DNA from: Laccaria trichodermophora
Taxonomy: Eukaryota > Basidiomycota > Agaricomycetes > Agaricales > Hydnangiaceae
Direction: 5' to 3'
DNA length: 64,000 nt
Assembly (NCBI GenBank): GCA_018417955.1
Contig: JACTVC010000037.1
Coordinates: 372,001 to 436,000, forward strand
The stretch's first letter is position 1, and each line of letters opens with the position of its first letter. Shown piece after piece: positions 1 through 8,335 of this stretch. The translations under genes and the position numbers were made by a program. The notes beneath the pieces are model-generated. The model was not told where the DNA came from, searched no databases, and saw nothing but the letters and a program-made list of their open reading frames with translations.

Positions 1-305
1 TGCACGCACGCAAGGCGACTACTATTATGAACAAAGCCTCCAGTAGACAAACTTTTTGAAGCTACCCTCTCTTCGAGATCCTAATGTGATGTGCTGATGC
101 TAACTTACCAGCCGAGGCTTCACCCAAGCTTCACCTCTACTTTCCAAGAAACCTCATCACCGGTGGCTAAATTTACAACAATCTTGGTCCATGTCGCGCT
201 TACTACATCCTTGAATAATAAGCTCTCCGCCGATTGCCCATCGCGCGCCGGGTGTGGTTCTTGCATTGCCCCCTTCCCCGATCAATGAAGCTTCCAACGC
301 GTTCC
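1..305. other. No gene recognised
   Basis: Short open frames only, with no family resemblance. The stretch ends at the short DUF202 relic at 306-359. The nine bases CTTCCAACG near 290 also occur just after the DUF202 gene at about 4771, which may be chance or a trace of a rearranged duplicate. Confidence 0.4.
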
Positions 306-359
306 CTCATAACAGCGACTTTCGGCATGTTAGTAACAGATCGAGTAAGAAGCAAGTAG
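306..359 (+). pseudogene. C-terminal relic of a DUF202 membrane protein
   Basis: The last 17 codons and the stop read LITATFGMLVTDRVRSK. This aligns with the C-termini of the DUF202 genes ending at 4724 and 18157 (VITATFGMLLADRIRGS and the same with I for L). No DUF202 coding sequence is visible upstream, so this is a detached 3' end of a third copy. It suggests that the duplicated unit once extended, or was scattered, to the left of the window. Confidence 0.5.
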
Positions 360-880
360 ATGTCTGCTTATCTGTGTAATATGAAAGTTATCAAGTCGTT
401 GGTTATATCTGTAACGCTTCAGGACAGATTTCTTACATCAGGTACAAGAACAAAAAAATTCTGCAATTTTGAAATGACTACAATGAAAGTGACCAAGAGA
501 TTATGATTGAAGCCATCGCTGATTATTGGATGAAACAAAACTTGAAGATGGGGCGCAAGGCGAGAAAACCCGTCATAAGTTATCTTTCACTGAGACCCAA
601 CCACCGCAAACGCAAACGCATTTTGACGCATAAACTCGGAATCCTTAATCAATTGTTCAGTATCATGGGAAGATCTCCTTCGGATCCTCCTCGGTCTCTG
701 CGGGCACACCCACAAGTCGTGACCATCACTGAATATGGCTGGACAAGGGGAAAACCGGGGTTCTTTCAATTCTTCATATCCCCCTAACAGAAAGAAGGCA
801 AATCAGTGGATTGGATAGAGGTCATATACACAAAAAGAAAATTGTACAAGGCGGCTCAAAACTCAACTGTAACCGACATC
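360..880. other. Intergenic, nothing recognised
   Basis: There are 65-95 codon open frames on both strands (for example 503-787 plus), but no domain, no convincing splice pattern and no repeat. I see nothing supportable here. Confidence 0.4.
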
Positions 881-965
881 TGTCCCAGAGAGACTCGAAC
901 TCTCGATCTTCCGATGACGCAAGTCGCTAACAGTCGGACGCCGTAACCAACTAAGCCATGGGACA
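881..965 (-). tRNA. trnN(GUU): tRNA-Asn(GUU) with a 12-nt intron
   Basis: On the minus strand a full cloverleaf can be drawn. The 7-bp acceptor TGTCCCA pairs with TGGGACA. The D arm contains TAGTTGGTTA, the 5-bp anticodon stem is TCCGA/TCGGA, the variable loop is AGATC, and the T arm is GAGAG-TTCGAGT-CTCTC. The anticodon loop reads CTGTTA, then 12 extra nt (GCGACTTGCGTC), then A. The anticodon is therefore GTT, with an intron at the canonical site one base 3' of the anticodon. Length 85 = 73 + 12. CCA is not encoded, as expected for a eukaryote. Confidence 0.93.
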
Positions 966-1051
966 ACCTGCAAATATGTCGCATCGATTGGTCATAGGAT
1001 GCTGTCGATCCGTCCTGTTTTATTGATGGCTCAGAATGCAAGGGTCGCTCT

Positions 1052-1583
1052 CACCTTAAACAAGGGACGATCGGACAGTTGAGCGAAGCCCTTGACGGAT
1101 TCCGTGACAAAGTAATCATTTTTGCATCAGTTATGTAATCACAACAAACCTATGAGAAATTTTTTATTGTGACAGTATGTCTGCCAATTGTTCAAGGGGG
1201 CTGACAGAATAAAAACAATTAATGTGCTTATTGTTTAAATTTACCCACAACTGTGTTGCCTAGGCGAAGCTTTGCTAAAAATAAAAGTTTTGCCTATTGC
1301 CAAAGAGACAAATTGAATTGTTCCTGATATTCGTTACATTTACAAATTTTAATTCTTACCAGCCTTTTGTCCTGTGGATGTACCTCAAGACACATTTTAA
1401 AAATAATAACAACACTTTCTTTATATTTGGACACCACCTTTGCACAATAGGCAAACACACCGTCAAAATAAAAATCTTCCCATAAATCTGTTCTAATTAC
1501 ATAAGAGGTGCAAAAATGATTAGTTTGTCACGCAATTTGTCAAAGGCTTCGCTTAGCTGCCCGATCGTCCCTTGTTTAAGGTG
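1052..1583. mobile_element. 532-bp MITE with ~85-bp terminal inverted repeats
   Basis: The left end (1052-~1137) and the reverse complement of the right end (~1499-1583) match over about 85 bp with scattered differences, both starting CACCTTAAACAAGGGACGAT. The element is flanked by the 3-bp direct repeat TCT (1049-1051 and 1584-1586). The interior is AT-rich and non-coding; the open frame at 1297-1485 is not credible. A 3-bp target duplication and CAC termini would fit a CACTA- or Harbinger-type non-autonomous element. The superfamily is inference. Confidence 0.8.
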
Positions 1584-1667
1584 TCTTTTGACGCTTGATT
1601 CCACATACCGCAAATTTTAATTTTACAAAGTAAACTAGTGGCGAACGGAATTATTCAAAGACCACCC

Positions 1668-1976
1668 TTAAAAATTCGTCGTGTTCTCTTGACGAGGAGT
1701 TGAGGCGTCAGGCTCTGAAGACGTTGTGAACACCTCAGAATTCAGGGAGCGTACGGATCCAGCATCTGCCAGGGTAATATCTAACGACGGTCGCGTGGAA
1801 GCGGGGTTTTGGATTTGGAGAGTCGGCATCCCCCTCATCGTGGGCTGTTGAAGCGTATTATTCGCCACCACCACGACCTGTGCCTGGGCAAGTGTGGCTG
1901 CATGCACATACCCATCCCACGAGATAACTACGCAGCTAACGAGTAAAAAAAGTGCCGCGAGCTCGACTAGAATGCG
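1668..1976 (-). CDS. Candidate secreted or membrane-anchored small protein, unrecognised
   Basis: The frame is open from about 1976 down to the stop at 1668. It begins with a hydrophobic run (LVELAALFLLVSCVVIS) followed by a polar, Ser/Thr/Asn/Gln-rich tail. There is no in-frame ATG before the hydrophobic run, so the start would need an upstream exon. The frame at 2003-2209 on the same strand could supply one, since donor-like GTCCGT and acceptor-like CTAG sites lie between, but I could not settle the joint. No family recognised. Confidence 0.25.
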   Translation of the reverse strand, partial: RILVELAALFLLVSCVVISWDGYVHAATLAQAQVVVVANNTLQQPTMRGMPTLQIQNPASTRPSLDITLADAGSVRSLNSEVFTTSSEPDASTPRQENTTNF

Positions 1977-2002
1977 TCAATTTGAAAGGAAAGATTGACA
2001 TT

Positions 2003-2209
2003 CTAAAAAGACGGACGTGGGATAGCTACAATCGCGGCGAATGCGGGTGAATTTGTAAAACCGGAAGACTCGGAGGAAGAGGTCGGGGCAGTGGAGGTCG
2101 CCGGGGATGCGGAAAGCTGCGAGGATGATGATGTGTTCGAATTAAGGACGGCGGAACTGGAAAGGGTGACGAGACAGACAAGTAGCACCCACATCAAGGA
2201 AGAATGCAA
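2003..2209 (-). CDS. Candidate small secreted Ser/Thr-rich protein
   Basis: This 68-residue frame starts MHSSLMWVLLVCLVTLSSSA, a textbook signal peptide with an Ala cleavage site. A mucin-like stretch very rich in Ser, Thr and Ala follows. It may be a stand-alone small secreted protein or the first exon of a gene continuing into 1668-1976. No domain is recognisable. GC-rich low-complexity DNA can mimic such frames, hence the low confidence. Confidence 0.3.
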   Translation of the reverse strand: MHSSLMWVLLVCLVTLSSSAVLNSNTSSSSQLSASPATSTAPTSSSESSGFTNSPAFAAIVAIPRPSF

Positions 2210-2634
2210 GAGAATGAGGCTGTCTCAGACATGTAATTTCGTCGAAGTGACACAGGTGCGTCATTCAACTTGAACAGGCGATTATGTTGCTGTCCAAGGG
2301 GTTGCCGGGATTGGAATGCCGGACCGGGGGTTGGGTAGGTAGGTCGGCCGCAGGCCCAAAAAAAAAATTTGGAACCCTCCATAACATAGTGCCCAATCGG
2401 CTTGTACGGTGATTTAAACTACTCCAATAGTGCTCCTGCATGTAAAATATAGTTGTATATTGAATTGATTTATAATATCTGCCAATTTCCGGCCTGAAAA
2501 TTTCACGCTGACTGTTATCTAATCTTTGTATAATTCTGAAACAGGTCTCAACAACATATCGACATGGAACGCGACGCGACTGAAGTCATATGTTGAATAA
2601 AAAATTACCTACAACTTACTAATGAGATGATTAG
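2210..2634. other. Intergenic; carries a GTAGGTAGGTC...AAAAAATT motif
   Basis: No gene is seen. Around 2335-2385 a string GTAGGTAGGTCGGCCGCAGG is followed by an A-run and GGAACCCT. A diverged copy lies at about 2996-3045 (GTAGGTAGGTCAAGCGCAGA, A-run, CGACCCTGG). The pair may be ends of a short interspersed repeat, but I could not define its borders. Confidence 0.35.
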
Positions 2635-2832
2635 GAACCTGTTCTTGATGCCGATCGGTATGCTGTATGCCCCGATTGCAAAATGCAAATCCATTGTGGG
2701 GCCATAGGACTTGCCAATCTCAAGAAAAATCACCGTGGAACGAAAACCTGCTTGAAAGCGCAAGCAAAGCGTCAGAAGGAAGAGAAAGAAGCGAAGCGAC
2801 CCACCTTGTTCTCATTTTTCTCCCGAAAATGA
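2635..2832 (+). pseudogene. Exon fragment with a C2HC zinc-finger-like motif
   Basis: An open stretch directly after TTAG (a possible 3' splice site) runs to a TGA at 2830-2832. It contains CPDCKMQIHCGAIGLANLKK followed by NHRGTKTC, i.e. C-x2-C ... H ... C spacing, then a basic tail KAQAKRQKEEKEAKR. I recall very similar motifs in repeated, transposon-linked mushroom proteins, but cannot name a family. No upstream exon or start was found, so I read it as a gene fragment. It could instead be an internal exon of an unrecognised gene. Confidence 0.35.
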
Positions 2833-3275
2833 CCTGTTTCTTCTTTAATACCATCTACAATGTGTTGCGTTGGAGATACCTCCACGAAATTAGGTATGTG
2901 AAGCCTGTGAGCAAACTGTGAGGTAAGTAGAGGATCAAAGCGATCGCGTCGATGATGTCATATTTCCATATATAGAAATGTGCCTGATTACGTAGGTAGG
3001 TAGGTCAAGCGCAGAGGCCTTTACAAAAAAATTCGACCCTGGCTACTGTTTTTTAATTCTTGAACCCCCTTGTTGCTGTCAGTCAACTTCTATAACTAGT
3101 GATTTGCACGCAAGTATGTATTCAAGCACTGTCTCCGGTGGATATCTTGTATGCATACGACGAGGTTGCCACGAGGGCAACGCTGGGGTAACCAGAGGGA
3201 GTAGGAATGCAGACCGTTATGTACATGCTGCTTTTCCAAGACGAGATGTGTGTGTCTTGCTTAAGTTATACAAAA
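2833..3275. other. Intergenic between zinc-finger fragment and tRNA-Glu
   Basis: Contains the second copy of the GTAGGTAGGTC repeat at about 2996-3045. Nothing else can be supported. Confidence 0.35.
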
Positions 3276-3369
3276 TCGAGTATGGTGTAACGGCTAACAT
3301 TACCGCCTTTCAAGGACGGTTGCATACATAATCAACGCGGTAGCTCGGGGTTCGATTCCCCGTACTCGA
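3276..3369 (+). tRNA. trnE(UUC): tRNA-Glu(UUC) with a 23-nt intron
   Basis: The acceptor TCGAGTA pairs with TACTCGA over 7 bp, the anticodon stem is ACCGC/GCGGT, and the T arm is CGGGG-TTCGATT-CCCCG. The anticodon loop is CTTTCA plus a 23-nt insert plus C. After removing the insert this gives CTTTCAC, the usual tRNA-Glu loop with anticodon TTC. The intron sits at the canonical position. Length without intron is 71 nt, normal for tRNA-Glu. No CCA is encoded. Confidence 0.92.
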
Positions 3370-3765
3370 AATTCTTTTGTCGTCTTTCACGATCTACTCA
3401 TGCCGTACAGACAAATTTTATATTATAGCCCTGCTAATTGCAAGGTTCGCTGGCGGCGGAAGCTCAAGATGCAAGGAAGGTTTGGATTGTCCGAAGTTTG
3501 TTGGAAGCCTCGGGCACGATAGGGAGTCGGAGTCCCCTATTGTGCGGCTACATACTTACACGTCTCAGGTAAGTACTTACGCGACGCTGGTCAGTAACAG
3601 GGTGCTACGCAAGTGCTATGTGCTACATGGCGCGATATCCAGAGACGGAATTTGTTCGATTCAGGACGAGTCAACTACGTTAACCCTGAGGCCTGAGGCC
3701 TGATATATGATATCTTATCTCCATGTTTGATGGTGCCTTTTGAGAACTTTCTTTAAACAACCACC
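3370..3765. other. Intergenic upstream of the DUF202 gene
   Basis: A 108-codon frame (3377-3703) has no recognisable features and no homologue in the duplicated unit. Presumably this holds the promoter and 5' UTR of the gene at 3766, which has a good start context (CACCATGAC). Confidence 0.35.
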
Positions 3766-4724
3766 ATGACCACGGCAAGCTCTTCCATTGAAGAAGACAA
3801 AGGCCACACCAAGCAAGGTCTCAACAAGGCTAGGTGCGTTTACAAAGAGGCTGTCCATGTATACAAGCTTCACACTCCAACCTGAACTTGATATGGACCA
3901 AGAGCTTAGCGCTTATGGTCCGTCATTTCCAGAAAATTTTCGTTTACTCTTCAAGTCCTCTTCTGGGTGCTTATCTCTTTGCGTTTTAGTGGAGAATTCA
4001 TACCTGCTACGCAAGAGAACTCTTCTCAGGTGAATACCCTTCTTGACCAACCCCATCCGCAATGTGCTTATATGCCCAGATAAGGTTATCTTTTGCGAAC
4101 CTTCCACAGGTTTCCCATCGGACGTATGGAGCCCTCGCTCCACCTTCTACCCCAGTCAACCAAAGCCCTGAAGCGTCCACTTTTTCTCCACACGCAATTG
4201 AGACCGGCGACAGCAAAGGAGCACCGATACCATCTCACATTGCCTCGAAGATAAACCTCTCCTTGGCTAATCGTGGAAGCGTCGCAAGAGACCATCTAGC
4301 TTCTGAACGCACTTTTCTGGCCTATGTCAGAACGAGTTTAGGGATTGCGTCCTCCGGTGTTGGTACGCCCTGTTATACCTGCCTCATCTCGATGAGAACT
4401 AATGGGAAGGGGTAGCGCTCATGCAATTCTTCAATGTTGGAGTGAAAACGAAGGCCATCTCTCAACCGCTTGGGGCTACTATCATTTTCATGGCAATCAT
4501 CGTCCTATCTCTCGGTCAATTCAGTCTCATCGCTCGACTGATCGTCTGCTCACCTTTGTTGACCATGTATAGGCACCCGACGATATTTCGCCATTCAGAC
4601 AGCTCTGCCGCGAGGCCAATTCCCTATTTCAAGATTCGGAATAGGGATTATGGGTTTTATGATTGGGTCTGTCATAACGGCGACCTTTGGCATGTTACTA
4701 GCAGATCGAATTCGGGGATCCTAA
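3766..4724 (+). CDS. DUF202-domain membrane protein, copy 1 (intact)
   Basis: The start ATG lies in CACCATGAC. Exon 1 is short and polar, followed by introns. The main exon carries the DUF202 signature SVARDHLASERTFLAYVRTS, then a hydrophobic segment (TIIFMAIIVLSLG), and the last exon ends with a second membrane segment (GFMIGSVITATFGMLLADRI). I infer introns at about 4365-4419 (GTACGC...GGGGTAG) and 4515-4572 (GTCAAT...TATAG); both keep the frame. DUF202 proteins are small integral membrane proteins, related to the membrane part of the yeast VTC complex and bacterial YidH; their function is mostly unknown. Copy 2 at 17.67-18.16 kb is truncated, so this is the only complete DUF202 gene here. 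Confidence 0.75.
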
Positions 4725-5731
4725 GTTCTTACTACCTATTTTACGAAACGCGATTTGAGCAGCCGATAACGCTTCCAACGCGGGGATGGCAACTCCAGGG
4801 TGCGGAGGGAGGTCAATATCACAGACCATTGGAAATCCTGGATCACTTATGATTCTAACGAAAGTCATCACGAACGTATGATGTACATATGAATACACGG
4901 GCAATACTTGAGTGCCTCCGATCGATGCTTAAGACGACGTTAAAGGTGGAATCGTGTACTATGGTCAAGTACCCTTGACACATTGCGTTGAACAAAATAT
5001 CTCAGATCTAGAGCTGAGACTTGGAAAGGAATTCGGTGGAGGACCGTGACAGACGGGGTTGTGGAAGGTCCTGCGAGGGTTGGTGGTACCATTGTTCCGT
5101 CCGCTGTAATGCGAAATATAAGCTAGGACATTGCGGATTCTGTGGTTTTGGGCGTTTCACTCTAGTTCCCTTGGCATAAATTAAAATAAGAACGGATAAA
5201 TTACCTATTATGAGGTTGACGGAGCATGGGCCTCAATAGGAACGATGATCAAGGGAAATGTGGGGTGGAGTACCCCGACAGAGCGGATGTACAAAGTAGG
5301 GCGAGTCTCCACGCATCTGTGGCCAGACAAGACCAGTGGTCCTCAACGGCAATTTGCTCTTTTTTCAGGATTCGATAGGAAACCGGGGTGAGCGCTTTAC
5401 CGGAAGGCATATCACCATTTCTCTATGGTTTGGATTTTTGGCCTATGAGAACAAATCAGCCGTGGCTACGTACCTCTGGAAGAAAACTCACCAATGTGAA
5501 GTCGATTTTGTACGTCCTTCGATGAATGGAGTTGCCAAGGAGCTGCACGCCTTCGTTGTTGTTGTCAGCTCTTCATTCAGTTTTTTCAATGTCTGCAATG
5601 ACTCTGGGGAGAAAGAGCTGTATAGCTAGACGATAGTCGTGGTAAGCCGCAACAAGAGGCTCGTCATCGTCGCCAAACAATGGCAACGCACTTTCCTCTC
5701 AACCCTCACGACGTCAACGGCCAAGCTCAAC
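4725..5731. other. Duplicated intergenic segment (copy 1)
   Basis: Much of this stretch, notably 5340-5520, is repeated at about 18.29-18.50 kb and in decayed form at about 24.21-24.30 kb; all three contain ATCAGCCGTGGCTA and a GAAC/AAACTCACC block. CTCACC read on the minus strand is a 5' splice site (GGTGAG), so a minus-strand gene or exon may once have lain here. I could not assemble a coding frame. Confidence 0.4.
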
Positions 5732-6073
5732 ATGGCCACCGCTGCAGGCTACGAGCTCGTACCCACCTCCGACCCTTCCACCTCTAGGCCATTCCGCACA
5801 CGTTCAATATCCCCCTTCGACGCCGACGAAGACCCCGAACACGATGCTACGCATCACTCATACTTGGCGCACACCCGCCAACTCCGCATGGCATTCGAGG
5901 CCGACCCGCGATTCAATCCGCCTCCGCCTTCACCATATGCACGCGCTGCACTCGTTACTTTCTGTATATTCATCGTGTGGTATGCATTTTACCTGAGGAG
6001 GGAGATCTGGATCGACTTTGGGATGGGCATGGGTGATGGGAACATTGGAGTTGAGGTGGATCCGTCGTATTGA
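5732..6073 (+). CDS. Small single-pass membrane protein, copy 1
   Basis: A 113-residue single-exon frame. The N-terminus is polar and acidic (residues 1-70, proline-rich near 65). One hydrophobic segment, ALVTFCIFIVWYAFYL, lies at about residues 74-90. The C-terminal tail is Gly- and Asp-rich. A longer frame begins at 5639, but the ATG at 5732 follows CTCAAC and fits the conserved part better. A decayed copy at 18.63-18.98 kb keeps the C-terminal half nearly unchanged. No family recognised; the gene lies next to DUF202 in both copies. Confidence 0.6.
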   Translation: MATAAGYELVPTSDPSTSRPFRTRSISPFDADEDPEHDATHHSYLAHTRQLRMAFEADPRFNPPPPSPYARAALVTFCIFIVWYAFYLRREIWIDFGMGMGDGNIGVEVDPSY

Positions 6074-6353
6074 ATTTATTCATTGGTATGTCGAATGCTC
6101 TTGGATTGATCGCTGCTAATGCCGTTTTCAGGAAGCAGGCCGCTCGTTTTCTATACAGATTTGATATACCTCAGCTGCCCTCGTCGTCCGTCGTCTTGCA
6201 AAACTACCCGTCATCTTCTCCTATCATTATTTCCAGACCTTTTCGACTTACATCCTACCTCCTGTCCTTCTCATCACCGTTGTATTATCACACACGAAAA
6301 TACCAAAGTGGGCATAATACTCATCACAGAAGTTTGCTAGAACTCTTGTTGAC

Positions 6354-6850
6354 ATGATGACGACGTCACGTCGACGTGATGATACTACCCGGACGTTCTC
6401 CCATTCTGTATCAATGACCATCTGGAGAGACTTCCAGTTCTTGAAGTTTTGGCAAGATTATCGATTCTTCAAGGTTATCGGTCTTTCAAGTTTCTGCCTC
6501 GTCCTTTCATTGCTCTGGCGGGGCACCCGGCTCTCTATCTTGTGACAATGCTGCCTCATCTCAATGTGCTGGCGAGACTCTCCATGTTGGAAAACCCCTC
6601 ACAATTGATGTTCAAACTGCTCTTGACGTGGGTTCCCCCGCCGTCGTTGTCCTGGCAAGATTCCCCTCTCTCGTCGTCGTCTGGCGAGGTTGTTGCCCTG
6701 GAGAAACTCTCCGCGCTTCGGCGCCTCGCAGAGACTCCTTCGGATTCCTCGCTACTCCACCTTTCATCGCCTCGGGGTAAATCCCTGCTCTCATTGTTCT
6801 GGCGAGAATCCTCAGCCCGCCGACGAGGTATTTTGCGGGCGCACCACTCC
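6354..6850. repeat. Degenerate short repeat with core GAGTCTYGCCAGAAC, block 1
   Basis: Imperfect units built around TTCTGGCRAGACTC (reverse complement GAGTCTYGCCAGAA) recur every 30-60 nt in GC-rich DNA, for example near 6455, 6570, 6650, 6685 and 6800. Similar blocks lie at 7.68-7.97, 19.30-19.76 and 19.96-20.18 kb, always between the small TM gene and the NLR gene. On the minus strand they read as SLART-like peptide repeats, which may be remnants of coding repeats. Unit borders are only approximate. Confidence 0.45.
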
Positions 6851-6859
6851 TGAAGTAAT

Positions 6860-7679
6860 TGCATGAACACTTGATGGCGGAATGAACGGTTCAAATAAAC
6901 TACCACCAGAAGCTCGGACTTCAGTGCATTTGCAAAGATTACGGGGTTGGCAAGTTTCAATTAGGGCGACAGTCCGTTGGCAGGGGGGAGTCATCTCTCA
7001 CGTTCAGGTATACAAGTTTTCTGACAAATTTATCCACGTCAGAACCTTCACAGGGCTTTCTTTTCCCATGGCAAAATCGAGACCAGGTCGATTCAGCCGT
7101 GTTTTCCTATTTTGTAGCCGTATCGATGGAACCCACATTCACCCCACATATTGCCCTTGTTCCTTTTCGTATTGAGCTTGTGTGTTACTCTTGATTCTCC
7201 CTTGAGGTCTGGATAAACTTTGAGATGAGTGATGGGAATGAGGTTGCGATTCCCTCGTATCAGTATCAGATATTTGCGATACGTCGAAGACTCTTGAATT
7301 GAATGCCACCAACACTCTAACATTCTCCGACTAGTCTAGCATATCTAAATTGCCTCCCTCATCCGCCAAACCACGATGCTAGACCGTTCCGCCAGTCTGT
7401 GAGAAAGACAAGCTTGTTGTCACAGCAGCCGTCCTTTGAGACGTCCCTTTCTCAAGACAAGCCCCAAGGCGAATCTCGACAAACTTGCCTTTCTCAAGGA
7501 CACACGGGTTACCGGTCTATGCCACGATGCCGCCCTCGTCTTCTCTAACATGCAATAGTCAGAGTACTCACCTCCGCAATGACGCTGCATACCATCCTCT
7601 CCTATCCCTATTCCCAACTTATATCCAAGGTTCTCTGCACACCGAAGATTCGGAAAATGCGTAATCTTTCTCCCAGAAA
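6860..7679. other. Non-coding; contains a copy of an exon-like segment
   Basis: About 6890-7060 resembles 8070-8245 and 20240-20425. On the minus strand the first two read SDVDKFVRKL and SDIDRFFVGKLEHIK, and a GTGAGA splice donor follows at 8170 and 20360. So the [repeat block + exon-like segment] pair seems to be tandemly duplicated inside copy 1. No complete gene could be built. Confidence 0.35.
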
Positions 7680-7975
7680 GTTGAGGAGGATCCTCTCCCC
7701 CCGCGCTGATGTTCTGGGCAAACTAGCTCATGCTCCCCCGTGGTCTCGATGTTTTGGCAAGGCGACTTCCCACTCTGGAACCTCTGGAAGAACCGCCCGA
7801 TCTCGACGTGCCGACCATTCGACCTTCTCTCGGCGTTTTGGCGAGCCTTCCTTCTCTACTGCCTGCTCTCAACGCTGCGGAGCTCCCCACCCTTGATCTT
7901 TGGCGCGTCTCCCTGAGACTTTTGAAGTTCTCATAAAACTTAACACTCTCTGTGTTTTGGCGTAACTCGTCGCTT
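7680..7975. repeat. Degenerate short repeat with core GAGTCTYGCCAGAAC, block 2
   Basis: The same degenerate unit as at 6354-6850 (for example TGTTTTGGCAAGGCGACTTC near 7750 and GTTTTGGCGAGCCTTCC near 7840). Followed by a second copy of the exon-like segment at 8070-8245. Confidence 0.4.
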
Positions 7976-8335
7976 TGCCTATAAGGTAGCTCACTTGGGG
8001 CGTCCTCCTGTAATCACGCGAATAAGCAGCGGCATGCAAACATTTCAAATGAATTACATGGAATTTCTTGTTCGCTATCTCCGCAAAGGCTTCAGGGTTG
8101 CTGAGCAGTGACTAGGTTGCCAGATTCTAGATTTCCAACAGCATGTGCCGCGTAAGGGAATGCCAGCTCTCACCTTGATATGTTCAAGTTTTCCGACAAA
8201 AAATCTATCGATATCTGAAGATTGGTGTTGGGAATTTCCACCTTCGGAAGGGTCTCCCCACACTAAAATTGATAGCAGGATATTGTGGAGGTAGAAAATT
8301 GTCCTTCCAATTTTCGTTAATTTGTGACCGATTTT

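Noticed and set aside
1297..1485. 62-codon frame inside the MITE
   Set aside because: AT-rich filler between inverted repeats; no family features.
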